Shown: positions 6,026 through 11,520 of the stretch, piece by piece | Numbering within the stretch: the first letter of the stretch is position 1 | Layout: each line of letters opens with the position of its first letter | NCBI GenBank assembly: GCA_031257945.1 | Contig: JAIRNU010000027.1 | Coordinates: 1 to 11,625 of the forward strand | Reading direction: 5' to 3' | DNA length: 11,625 nucleotides | DNA from: Holosporales bacterium | GTDB taxonomy: Bacteria; Pseudomonadota; Alphaproteobacteria; BNTO01 | The notes under the pieces: model-generated | What the model saw: only the letters and a program-made list of their open reading frames with translations | Told to the model about the DNA's origin: nothing | The model's database searches: none | Program-made: the position numbers and the translations under genes

Positions 6026-6505
6026 TTGGCAAATTGTGAAGAGTTGGAAGACGTAACTATAGTTGGGCCTGTGGAAACCATTGGTGCCAATGCATTTGCT
6101 TATTGTCAAAAATTGTCGGGCATTGAACTTCCAGAAACTCTCAGAGAAATTGGGGAAAGTGCCTTTTTTCATTGTAATAATCTTGAGTCTATAACACTTC
6201 CTGCTTCTATCACGAGAATCGGTAACGGCGCCTTTTATAATACTGGAATATCAGAAATAATTATAGAAAGGGACCCAGACTTCCTAGGTACCTCTGACAA
6301 AGAGGTATTAGCGCAGTTATCACGCTTTGTGGGCTATGGCAAGGGGGACGCAGTGCCAAGAGACCGTACGTGTACAGTCGTATTTAATTGTGAGCATAAG
6401 GGTGATAAAATGGAAAAGCGGTTCGAATACAATTATACAACAGGAGAGTGGAAATGCTTTCGGTGGAGGCGTGTGTTTCTTGAGAGCTACAGGTCAAGTC
6501 ATTAA
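6026..6505 (+). CDS. BspA-type leucine-rich-repeat domain, 3' part of the frameshifted gene
   Basis: The frame is open from 5651, through the last Pro repeats and a linker (about 5865-5990), to the stop at 6505. The ATG at 6026 is only the first internal methionine and has no ribosome binding site. It encodes LRR_5 (BspA-like) repeats: IGANAFAYCQKLSGIELPETL, then IGESAFFHCNNLESITLPASI, then IGNGAFYNTGISEIII. This is the classic IG..AF..C..L..I.LP pattern. The region before 6026 (SIKSIEIGSGVTEIEEHGL) adds a further repeat. LRR_5 proteins are known as surface adhesins of host-associated bacteria and parasites. After the repeats comes a ~70-residue tail rich in Arg and aromatics. It should be read as the C-terminal domain of the 5130 gene, not as a separate gene. 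Confidence 0.75.
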   Translation: MANCEELEDVTIVGPVETIGANAFAYCQKLSGIELPETLREIGESAFFHCNNLESITLPASITRIGNGAFYNTGISEIIIERDPDFLGTSDKEVLAQLSRFVGYGKGDAVPRDRTCTVVFNCEHKGDKMEKRFEYNYTTGEWKCFRWRRVFLESYRSSH

Positions 6506-6567
6506 TCTGTAATTTTCGGATTTGTCTTTTTCCATGTATGCGACAAAAGCCGCGTAGTAGTCGGGCT

Positions 6568-6662
6568 TTAAAAATAGGTGAGGGGAGTGGAATTTTTCCC
6601 TCCCCCCGTCGCAAAAATTGGGGCATTGTGTGGCGTGGTGGGAAAACAGAGTAAAGAATCAC
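6568..6662 (-). repeat. Terminator-bearing dispersed repeat, copy 1
   Basis: On the minus strand it reads gtgattc, then ctgttttcccaccacgccac, then the G-rich/C-rich hairpin and ctatttttaaa. The same order of blocks, diverged between the blocks, is on the plus strand at 11420-11520. Confidence 0.5.
6570..6607 (-). terminator. Terminator-like hairpin on the minus strand, for the mucR side
   Basis: On the minus strand GGGGGAGGG (about 6607-6598) pairs with CTCCCCTC (6587-6580), and TATTTTTAA follows. A related hairpin with the same TATTTTTAA tail ends a plus-strand copy at 11485-11518. It would stop transcripts coming leftward from mucR. Confidence 0.55.
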
Positions 6663-6686
6663 AATCTAGCAAAACAAAAGCTATAG

Positions 6687-6769
6687 TCAATCGCGTCTAA
6701 TTTATGGTTTGCGTGCAAATATAGGTGCCCCTACTTAAAATACAACTTGCAAGTTATAAAATATACGAA
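6687..6769 (+). repeat. 84-bp inverted dispersed repeat, copy 2
   Basis: This is the inverted partner of 3998-4081. It contains the perfect 12-base palindrome AACTTGCAAGTT, which is imperfect in the other copy. It lies about 180 bases after the LRR gene. Confidence 0.8.
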
Positions 6770-6842
6770 ATATTGCAATTAATTACATTCTAAGTGGTAT
6801 ACAGTATAAAACAGCATACGCGTCAAGAGGGAAAATTACGTG

Positions 6843-7171
6843 TCATTTGCTATAGGCCTTCCGGTACAACGCACCAATGGTTCCATATATGCGATAGCCA
6901 TTTTTGAGATTGATTCCAGTGGTCGCACATTCGGTCACCATAATCCCTCGTATAGCTAGATTTCTTGAAAATTCATCAATAAACAACTGTTCAACGCCAG
7001 GAATTCCAGGCGGCCAAACGATCAGAGCAGTGCGGCTGTCAATAAAGCCAGCTCATACCTTGTACTTATCAAGTGACTATAGTCAAGCACAGCTCGTTTA
7101 CTCTTAGAAGCACCATCAGTTGCAACGCGTTCGACCTGATCGGACGCGGAAGAAGGTGTGTGATCGACCAT
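6843..7171 (-). pseudogene. Frameshifted gene remnant downstream of mucR
   Basis: Two minus-strand frames join into one protein-like sequence if one base is missing at about 7040-7050. The first part starts at ATG 7171 (MVDHTPSSASDQVERV...KRAVLDYSHLISTRYE). The second runs FIDSRTALIVWPPGIPGVEQ through GIMVTECATTGINLKNGYRIYGTIGALYRKAYSK to TGA at 6843-6845. Together they would make about 109 residues. The second part has no start of its own (open only from 7052). The frame of the first part is open back to the mucR stop. The last residues (GALYRKA) are encoded by a copy of the palindromic repeat family, suggesting insertion at the 3' end. I do not recognise the family. It may have been cotranscribed with mucR. 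Confidence 0.4.
6852..6875 (-). repeat. Short palindromic-family repeat copy
   Basis: On the minus strand GGTGCGTTGTACCGGAAGGCC matches the core of the 65-bp copies (tgcgttgcgccggaaggcc) and, with a short gap, 394-410. It forms the 3' end of the remnant reading frame. Confidence 0.55.
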
Positions 7172-7258
7172 AGCACGCTGCCCCCAAGAGAACCAACTGG
7201 TCTCAAGAAGATCAGCGTGCCCAGGCAAAGCTTTGCCAAGGTGGCAAAAAGGCCGAGG

Positions 7259-7723
7259 TTACGCAACAACCGCAGAACCAACCTTACTGTCGACTAAGCG
7301 CATCTTCCGGTTGCTTGTTGTGCCCAGTCCAGTTTTCTTCGCAATAGCACTACGACGACGCGCGTAACTTGGCGACACAACCGGATAATCCGGTCCCAAA
7401 CCCCAGCGATCCTTATACTCCTCTACCGACATCTTGTACACTGTGCTTAAATGCCTTTTCAACATTTGCAAACGCTTACCATCCTCTAGACAGACGATGT
7501 AGTCGTCATGAACCGAATTTTCGATCGCAACAGCAGGAGCCGTAGGGAGCCTGTTCCTCGTACAAGAAGGCGATTTGTTAAAATCAGAAAGAATTTGTAG
7601 GAAAAACTCCACTATGCCACCAACTTCGGTGATCTGCACTGGATTCGACCTCAAATAAGCGCAAGCTAAATCCGTAGCCAGCTCTAACAGGTCCTTCCGC
7701 TCCAATGTATCGTGTTCCGCCAT
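7259..7723 (-). CDS. mucR: MucR/Ros-family zinc-finger-like transcriptional regulator
   Basis: This 154-residue protein shows the MucR/Ros pattern throughout. The N-terminal helix is DLLELATDLACAYLRSNPVQ (11-30). The core is PAVAIENSVHDDYIVCLEDGKRLQMLKRHL (63-92), then the EEYKDRWGLGPDYPVVSPSYARRRSAIAKKTGLG tail (101-134). The family is an alphaproteobacterial DNA-binding regulator of surface, motility and virulence genes. Ros binds zinc with C-x2-C...H-x4-H. Here C78 and H91 remain and position 81 is Asp, as in many MucRs, but the terminal His is absent (STVYK where the family has T-H-H/Y). Zinc binding may therefore be lost or altered. The start is set at 7723 because the in-frame ATG at 7768 lies upstream of the promoter -10 box and family alignment begins at MAEHD. 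A weak GGA site precedes it. Confidence 0.9.
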   Translation of the reverse strand: MAEHDTLERKDLLELATDLACAYLRSNPVQITEVGGIVEFFLQILSDFNKSPSCTRNRLPTAPAVAIENSVHDDYIVCLEDGKRLQMLKRHLSTVYKMSVEEYKDRWGLGPDYPVVSPSYARRRSAIAKKTGLGTTSNRKMRLVDSKVGSAVVA

Positions 7724-7997
7724 AATTATCATCCAATAAAAAAACGTTCTAAATGATGTATAGAGCATTGCTATATTAATTGCAATAATAATTTTCTGCG
7801 CGACATATTTTATTTTTCCTTTGCATGGGCCAGGTATGGCTGGCGGCTAAATGGCCCCTGCTGATTAAGAAAGGATTACTATCAAGCAAGAGCACCCAAT
7901 TTCCAGCTCTTATTCGCTGCAATGTCGCAAATTTTAGAATTTCTACGACAAGAAATCAGGTGCGCTTGTATACTACAAGGGAGATTGTAGCAAATTA
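7724..7997. other. Intergenic region between mucR and the FG-rich gene
   Basis: It holds the mucR promoter and an imperfectly supported hairpin, CTTGTA-tac-TACAAG (7965-7979), just after the end of the 7998 gene, possibly a transcript-end structure. No gene is credible here. Confidence 0.5.
7757..7785 (-). promoter_or_regulatory. Promoter of mucR
   Basis: On the minus strand TTGCAA (7785-7780), a 17-base spacer and TATACA (7762-7757) lie about 34 bases before the ATG at 7723. Spacing is ideal, and both boxes are good matches. Confidence 0.65.
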
Positions 7998-9470
7998 TCA
8001 ATCACCAAGTGCGTAAGAAGACTCCTCCTCGTCCTCGAGAGGCGTTTGAATTTTCAAACCCGGTGATCTTGCAGCTGGTTGATTGTCAGCGCCCCACGCT
8101 TTGACAAAAGGCTGCTCCTCGTAGGAAGCCTGAAATCTAGAACCCGGTGATCTTGCAGTTGTTTGTCCAAGTCCAAATGCACCAAATTGTTTCCGCTGGT
8201 CACTAGCTGGCGTCTGTTGGAAAGGAAACGATGGCGGGGTTGCAGTTGTTTGTCCAGGTCTAAATGCACTACGTGGTGCTGTTACTTGGTCCCCAAATGG
8301 TTTCCGCTGGTCACTAGCTGGCGTCTGTTGGAAAGGAAACGGTGGCGGGGTTGCAGTTGTTTGTCCAAATGCACCACGTGGTGGGGCCACAAAGGGGCTA
8401 CTTGCTTGTGGCCTTTGAGGTCCATGAAATTGTTTTTCATCTTGCAACAAACTTTCAAACAACGGCGAGCCACTAGTTTGCGCACTTGCTTGTGGTCGAG
8501 TGGCGAAAGGAGAACCGATAGTGTTTGTAGCTGGTTGCCCCCTATTAAACTCTTTCAGATAAGTATTCAGAAAAATCTTGTTTTGGGGGTCATGAAAAAA
8601 GCTTTCAACTAATAGGCCGCTTGGTAGTTCTTTTGTGATGCAAGCCCTCACAAGTTTGAGGAAATTGTCAAAAAAGACGTTGAATCTGTAGCCATCGAAG
8701 ACGGGGGAAGCCGTAACGAATTTGAAAGCCTCATCCGCTTTTTCTGGGGAGCAGAATGCTTTTTGTGCAGTAATCCCCGCTGCGCGTAGCCTTTCTATAG
8801 TTAACTCCAATATTGTTGCAAGGTGTATAGCCCCTAGCTGACTTTGCGCTCCGTCTATTTGTACTAATAGCTCGTATCTCTGATCAGGTGGTACGTCGCT
8901 AACTGTCTGAGTAAGCACGCGAGTGATCTTACTGACATCGCCACTAGCAAACGCAGCGAATAGTTCTCTTAGTTTTTCTAGTTTTTCCCCATCTGGATGA
9001 ATTCCTACAGCAGCGTTCCAAGCTGCGTCCGCGCCATATTTTACCCCTTCCCAAGTCCGCTTCACTCCTTCCGCAATTACTGGCGCAGCTGCTTTTCCAA
9101 TGGCTTTCCCCGCACGCCCAATTCCTCGCACGCCATCAAGCAATGCATTCCCAAATACTTGCAAATTCGATGGTCCTTCGTTCTGCTGCCGCAATCGTGC
9201 TATCTCGTCGTCGGTGAGTGCTATCTCGTCGTCGGTGGGGGGGATTTGCCGTTGTCCTAACTGCGGCGGTTGTGCCACACTCCGTGGCCCTGGGCCATTA
9301 CGCTCCTTTCGCTGTGTCTGCCCCCTGTTTTTAAGAGCGTCGACCCTCGGCCTCCCTTCGTGCCTGGGGACCCTTTGTGGGTTCCTACTGCCAAAAGTTA
9401 CCGCTGGAAGGAAAAAACTGATAGAAAGGCTAGACAGCACTAATAATTGAAATTTATTTTTATTCAACAT
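7998..9470 (-). CDS. Exported Phe-Gly/Pro/Gln-rich repeat protein
   Basis: This is 490 residues from the ATG at 9470, chosen because a Sec signal peptide (MLNKNKFQLLVLSSLSISFFLPAVTFG) starts there and a near-consensus promoter lies just upstream. The longer frame to a TTG at 9578 would run through that promoter. The order is as follows. A basic, Pro/Arg-rich linker (28-75). A TDDEIAL duplication (79-92). An amphipathic Gly/Ala segment GRAGKAIGKAAAPVIAEGVKRTWEGVKYGADAAWNAAVG (118-156). A helical domain of unknown type (about 160-310). A low-complexity tail (312-480) poor in charge and rich in Gln, Thr, Ser and Pro, with FG at 368, 392, 429 and 432 plus several SPF and FPF motifs. The C terminus is acidic. 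Two 68-bp near-identical coding repeats lie in the tail. The stop is tandem TGA TAA. No known family was recognised; a secreted host-interaction protein is inferred. Confidence 0.8.
   Translation of the reverse strand: MLNKNKFQLLVLSSLSISFFLPAVTFGSRNPQRVPRHEGRPRVDALKNRGQTQRKERNGPGPRSVAQPPQLGQRQIPPTDDEIALTDDEIARLRQQNEGPSNLQVFGNALLDGVRGIGRAGKAIGKAAAPVIAEGVKRTWEGVKYGADAAWNAAVGIHPDGEKLEKLRELFAAFASGDVSKITRVLTQTVSDVPPDQRYELLVQIDGAQSQLGAIHLATILELTIERLRAAGITAQKAFCSPEKADEAFKFVTASPVFDGYRFNVFFDNFLKLVRACITKELPSGLLVESFFHDPQNKIFLNTYLKEFNRGQPATNTIGSPFATRPQASAQTSGSPLFESLLQDEKQFHGPQRPQASSPFVAPPRGAFGQTTATPPPFPFQQTPASDQRKPFGDQVTAPRSAFRPGQTTATPPSFPFQQTPASDQRKQFGAFGLGQTTARSPGSRFQASYEEQPFVKAWGADNQPAARSPGLKIQTPLEDEEESSYALGD
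8189..8256 (-). repeat. 68-bp coding repeat, unit 1
   Basis: It matches 8300-8367 with a single difference (acgatgg versus acggtgg). It encodes GQTTATPP(S/P)FPFQQTPASDQRK. A partial third copy (gatcttgcagttgtttgtcc) lies at about 8149-8185. Confidence 0.85.
8300..8367 (-). repeat. 68-bp coding repeat, unit 2
   Basis: Second copy of the 8189-8256 unit, offset by 111 bases. The near identity inside otherwise diverged repeat units shows recent duplication or gene conversion. Confidence 0.85.
9197..9238 (-). repeat. 21-bp tandem coding duplication
   Basis: Two units (9197-9217 and 9218-9238) of gtgctatctcgtcgtcggtg plus one base encode TDDEIAL and TDDEIAR in the exported FG-rich protein. The copies are identical but for the last base. 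Confidence 0.85.
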
Positions 9471-9507
9471 TACAGTCTCATTAAATTTTGAAACATCTCT
9501 TGTATTA

Positions 9508-9536
9508 AATGTACAAAGAAAAACAAATAAAGTCAA
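9508..9536 (-). promoter_or_regulatory. Promoter of the exported FG-rich gene
   Basis: On the minus strand TTGACT (9536-9531), a 17-base spacer and TACATT (9513-9508) lie 38 bases before the ATG at 9470. Spacing is ideal and each box has one mismatch or two. Confidence 0.65.
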
Positions 9537-9807
9537 GCTTTCGGATATAATAAAAAATATTAATACAATAATAAGCAATTAACGCATGAGGAATATACTT
9601 GTCGGCTTACTGCCCATTGCTATTCCCAGTAAAGCATCAAATACAACCTCCGCTAATACCACGCGGAAATATGCGAATTTGATTTGTAATTTTACTTTGC
9701 GCATATGGCTTCTTAAATCATCTGTTAAAATTCTTAATTTGTAAAAGACTGGTATTAATTCGTACAAAAAAAAGCATTATTACGTTACGTAAATTTATAC
9801 TTTTTGC

Positions 9808-9836
9808 TTGACGCCATGGTCTCGAAATAGTAACGT
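9808..9836 (+). promoter_or_regulatory. Promoter of the small exported membrane-helix gene
   Basis: TTGACG (9808-9813), a 17-base spacer and TAACGT (9831-9836) lie 43 bases before the ATG at 9880. The TTG that could be taken as an alternative start codon is part of the -35 box. Confidence 0.6.
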
Positions 9837-9879
9837 CTCTCCAGTTGGTTATATTATCTCCTACAAAAGAGGTTTTTTT

Positions 9880-10362
9880 ATGTCAGATTTGAAATTGGTT
9901 GGTTTATTTTTTGCTGCGGCTGCTATGGTTGATGTGGGGTCTGCTAAGCCTGGCACTAAGCCGGCGTGGGACGCTTTTAACGCGGCCGTGGCAGCGACGT
10001 CTGGACGACAGGTGCAAAACGAGGTGAAGTCAGACACGCCAGGTGCGCCAGCTGCGTTGAAGCAAGATAAGCAGGGTGCGAATGCGCCGCAAGGTGCTGT
10101 GTCGCAGCAAGATTTGGATGATCTTGCGTCGAGGATAGCTGATAAACAGTCGCCTACTACTGTTGTTAGCGGTCATGGCGGCGGGTTTTTTAGTTGGCCT
10201 GTAAAAGCTGGATTGGGTTTGTTAGTGGCAGCCGTGATGTACGGCTTGCACAACAAATACGGCTTGCTAAGTCCGCTTGTGGACCAGTTTAGCAAGTTTA
10301 AGCAGGCCATTGGTGGAGCATCAAGAGCGGGAGCGGTGACCGGGGGGACCAAGGGTAAGTAG
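9880..10362 (+). CDS. Small exported protein with one membrane helix
   Basis: This is 160 residues from the ATG at 9880, preceded by AAAAGAGG (9865-9872) at 7 bases. The signal peptide is MSDLKLVGLFFAAAAMVDVGSA, cut before KPG. Then comes a short segment KPAWDAFNAAVAATSG that resembles the AWNAA segments of the LRR and FG-rich proteins in this window. A Gln/Ala/Gly-rich linker with the predicted helix QQDLDDLASRIADKQ (76-90) follows. A hydrophobic helix WPVKAGLGLLVAAVMYGL (106-123) comes next, then an amphipathic SPLVDQFSKFKQAI and a Gly/Lys tail. If both the signal and the second helix insert, the tail would be anchored in the inner membrane; otherwise the helix could insert in another membrane after secretion. 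Family not recognised. It has its own promoter and terminator, so it is monocistronic. Confidence 0.75.
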   Translation: MSDLKLVGLFFAAAAMVDVGSAKPGTKPAWDAFNAAVAATSGRQVQNEVKSDTPGAPAALKQDKQGANAPQGAVSQQDLDDLASRIADKQSPTTVVSGHGGGFFSWPVKAGLGLLVAAVMYGLHNKYGLLSPLVDQFSKFKQAIGGASRAGAVTGGTKGK

Positions 10363-10390
10363 TCTTGTACTTGGACCATGTTGTGTCTTT

Positions 10391-10419
10391 GGGCCGTGGT
10401 TTCCCCATGGCCTTTTTTT
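10391..10419 (+). terminator. Intrinsic terminator of the small exported gene
   Basis: GGCCGTGG and CCATGGCC pair (8 bp with one G-T pair) around TTTCC, followed by seven T residues (10413-10419). It is a textbook rho-independent terminator 29 bases after the stop. Confidence 0.85.
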
Positions 10420-10529
10420 GTAACTAGTCTAGGCGTACGTTCCCTGGGGTAAGGTTTGACCTAAGCGTCATTTTTTGTGCAGCTCGGCTTACAACTATTT
10501 CGAAAGCCCTTGGTTTGCTGGAGTTCTAG

Positions 10530-10554
10530 GGATTGTAAAATGGATATACAATCC
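10530..10554 (+). promoter_or_regulatory. Perfect inverted repeat upstream of the Myb gene
   Basis: GGATTGTA and TACAATCC (8 bp each, 9 bases apart) lie 55 bases before the ATG at 10610. The spacing would suit a dimeric regulator operator or a leader hairpin. No convincing -35/-10 pair for the Myb gene was found. Confidence 0.4.
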
Positions 10555-10609
10555 AGCAATTAATATGTACTATGTGTGGGGTCGTAGCATAAAAAGAGGA
10601 ACGGAAAAT

Positions 10610-11032
10610 ATGAACAATTTGGTTAAATGTGTAGGGCTTGCACTGTTGTTAGGATGTACTTGTTACGATGCTATCGCTAGTGCTCCGCGAGTGGGACAGT
10701 TTCCCATGCCGCGACGGAAATTCACTGCAGAAGAAGATATGCGGCTTCGCGGACTAGTTGAGCAGTATGGGTGTAACAATTGGAAAGTAGTCGCTACACA
10801 AATGCTATGGAGAGATGCCAAACAATGCAGAGAGCATTGGAAGAACTATCTTTCTCCTAGCATTAATCTTGCCCCATGGACAGACGAAGAAGAAGAATTA
10901 TTAAAAGAAAAAGTCGCGGAATTGGGGCCTAAATGGGCAAAGATAGCAAAATTCTTTTCAGGAAGAACAGACACAAATATAAAAAATCGGTGGGGTGCCA
11001 TGCAGCTCCGGCAGCAACGGCTGTTACAGTGA
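10610..11032 (+). CDS. Exported two-repeat Myb-like DNA-binding protein
   Basis: This is 140 residues from the ATG at 10610. AGAGGA (10595-10600) is 9 bases upstream, and the protein opens with a signal peptide MNNLVKCVGLALLLGCTCYDAIASA. LLGC could alternatively be a weak lipobox. Two Myb repeats follow. The first (about 35-85) is KFTAEEDMRLRGLVEQYG...NWKVVA with the recognition helix DAKQCREHWKNYL. The second (88-134) is APWTDEEEELLKEKV...KWAKIAKFF with GRTDTNIKNRW. Spaced aromatic/Trp residues are F38, W58, W77 and W90, W109, W128. These match R2 (KQCRERW) and R3 (GRTDNAIKNHW) of eukaryotic c-Myb and protist Mybs far better than any bacterial regulator. An exported Myb would act outside the bacterium, plausibly in the host nucleus; that is inference. 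The frame continues in register past the TGA for 27 codons. A terminator follows. Confidence 0.85.
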   Translation: MNNLVKCVGLALLLGCTCYDAIASAPRVGQFPMPRRKFTAEEDMRLRGLVEQYGCNNWKVVATQMLWRDAKQCREHWKNYLSPSINLAPWTDEEEELLKEKVAELGPKWAKIAKFFSGRTDTNIKNRWGAMQLRQQRLLQ

Positions 11033-11116
11033 CAACAGCGGCAACCGCAGCAGCAGGAAAGTAATGGTGAGGGTGATGATCAATTTAACTTGGAGTCTAA
11101 TTGGGATTATCAATAA
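11033..11116 (+). other. In-frame Gln-rich/acidic extension after the Myb stop codon
   Basis: Directly after TGA (11030-11032) the same frame reads QQRQPQQQESNGEGDDQFNLESNWDYQ and stops at TAA (11114-11116). The composition continues the Gln-rich end of the protein (RQQRLLQ) and turns acidic. The TGA is followed by C, a context known to favour readthrough. It could be a recent nonsense mutation (CGA to TGA), a readthrough extension, or a leftover. Confidence 0.55.
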
Positions 11117-11120
11117 ATCC

Positions 11121-11153
11121 GTCGCCTAAGCCCTCGCTTGTTGGGCGACTTTT
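11121..11153 (+). terminator. Possible terminator of the Myb gene
   Basis: GTCGCC and GGCGAC arms (11121-11126, 11144-11149) with some further AGC/GCT pairing inside are followed by TTTT. It lies just after the TAA that ends the extended frame, which fits the longer frame as the original gene end. Confidence 0.5.
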
Positions 11154-11186
11154 GGGGATTGTGCGTAATGTTTCTTGCTCGTGCTG

Positions 11187-11404
11187 TCATCCTGCCAAGC
11201 CAAGTATCGCCGCGATTGCAAATAAGCGTACGCGAGGCATGTACATACCGTTAAAAGGAAGGCTTGAGGACAGGAAACCGAGCAGAACAGCGAGGAAGCC
11301 AATAACCCTAGGATACTGGCCCAATCTGTAACCCTAGGATACTGGCCCAATCTGTGGAGTAGTAAGGTGGGGATGCTCAGGTTTTCTAGCTTTCGATTAT
11401 TTGG
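11187..11404 (-). pseudogene. Possible membrane-protein remnant broken by a 26-bp duplication
   Basis: On the minus strand a frame ending at TGA (11189-11187) reads RVIGFLAVLLGFLSSSLPF then NGMYMPRVRLFAIAAILGLAG. These look like two membrane helices with a basic loop. Upstream, the frame is lost inside a 26-bp tandem duplication (11303-11354). If one copy is removed, it continues as NRKLENLSIPTLLLHRLGQYPRV back to 11404. No start codon or ribosome site is present. Low-complexity hydrophobic coincidence is a real alternative. Confidence 0.3.
11303..11354. repeat. Exact 26-bp tandem duplication
   Basis: taaccctaggatactggccc plus aatctg occurs twice in direct succession (11303-11328, 11329-11354) with no differences, indicating a recent slippage or duplication event. 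Confidence 0.95.
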
Positions 11405-11419
11405 TTAGTGATATTATTT

Positions 11420-11520
11420 GTAATTCGCGGCCTGTTTTCTTACCACGCGACGAAACCAGCACCATGCTTTAACTTTTATCCCGCGGGGGGGAAAGAAATC
11501 TCCCTCCCTCCTATTTTTAA
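11420..11520 (+). repeat. Terminator-bearing dispersed repeat, copy 2
   Basis: It reads gtaattc, ctgttttcttaccacgcgac, a G-run/C-run hairpin and ctatttttaaa, in the same order as the minus-strand copy at 6568-6662. The spacer between the blocks has diverged. Confidence 0.5.
11485..11518 (+). terminator. Terminator-like G/C-run hairpin
   Basis: GGGGGGGA (11485-11492) pairs with TCCCTCCC (11501-11508), followed by ctccTATTTTT. It could act as a backup terminator for rightward transcription from the Myb gene. Confidence 0.5.

Larger units (their letters stand above)
9471..9879. other. Divergent intergenic region
   Basis: AT-rich and about 400 bases long, it separates the leftward FG-rich gene from the rightward small exported gene. 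It holds one promoter in each direction. A 62-codon TTG-initiated minus-strand frame (9579-9767) has no ribosome binding site and is not convincing. Confidence 0.55.

Noticed and set aside
5148..6090. Long minus-strand frames (147-234 codons) opposite the repeat protein
   Set aside because: They are translations of the antisense of a GC-rich coding repeat. Composition is repetitive and no start signals are present.
8163..8612. 149-codon plus-strand frame
   Set aside because: It is the shadow of the FG-rich repeat region; the minus-strand gene has promoter, signal peptide and stop context.
9471..9578. TTG-initiated N-terminal extension of the FG-rich gene
   Set aside because: It runs through the TTGACT-17-TACATT promoter, and the signal peptide begins at 9470.
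9579..9767. 62-codon minus-strand frame
   Set aside because: TTG start without ribosome site in an AT-rich divergent promoter region; no family resemblance.
10475..10609. 45-codon N-terminal extension of the Myb gene
   Set aside because: The TTG start has no ribosome site, and the ATG at 10610 has AGAGGA and begins a signal peptide.
10610..11116. UGA decoded as tryptophan throughout this genome
   Set aside because: TGG is used for Trp everywhere here, and the 7998 gene ends at TGA (with TAA next). One in-frame TGA is not enough to infer a changed code.
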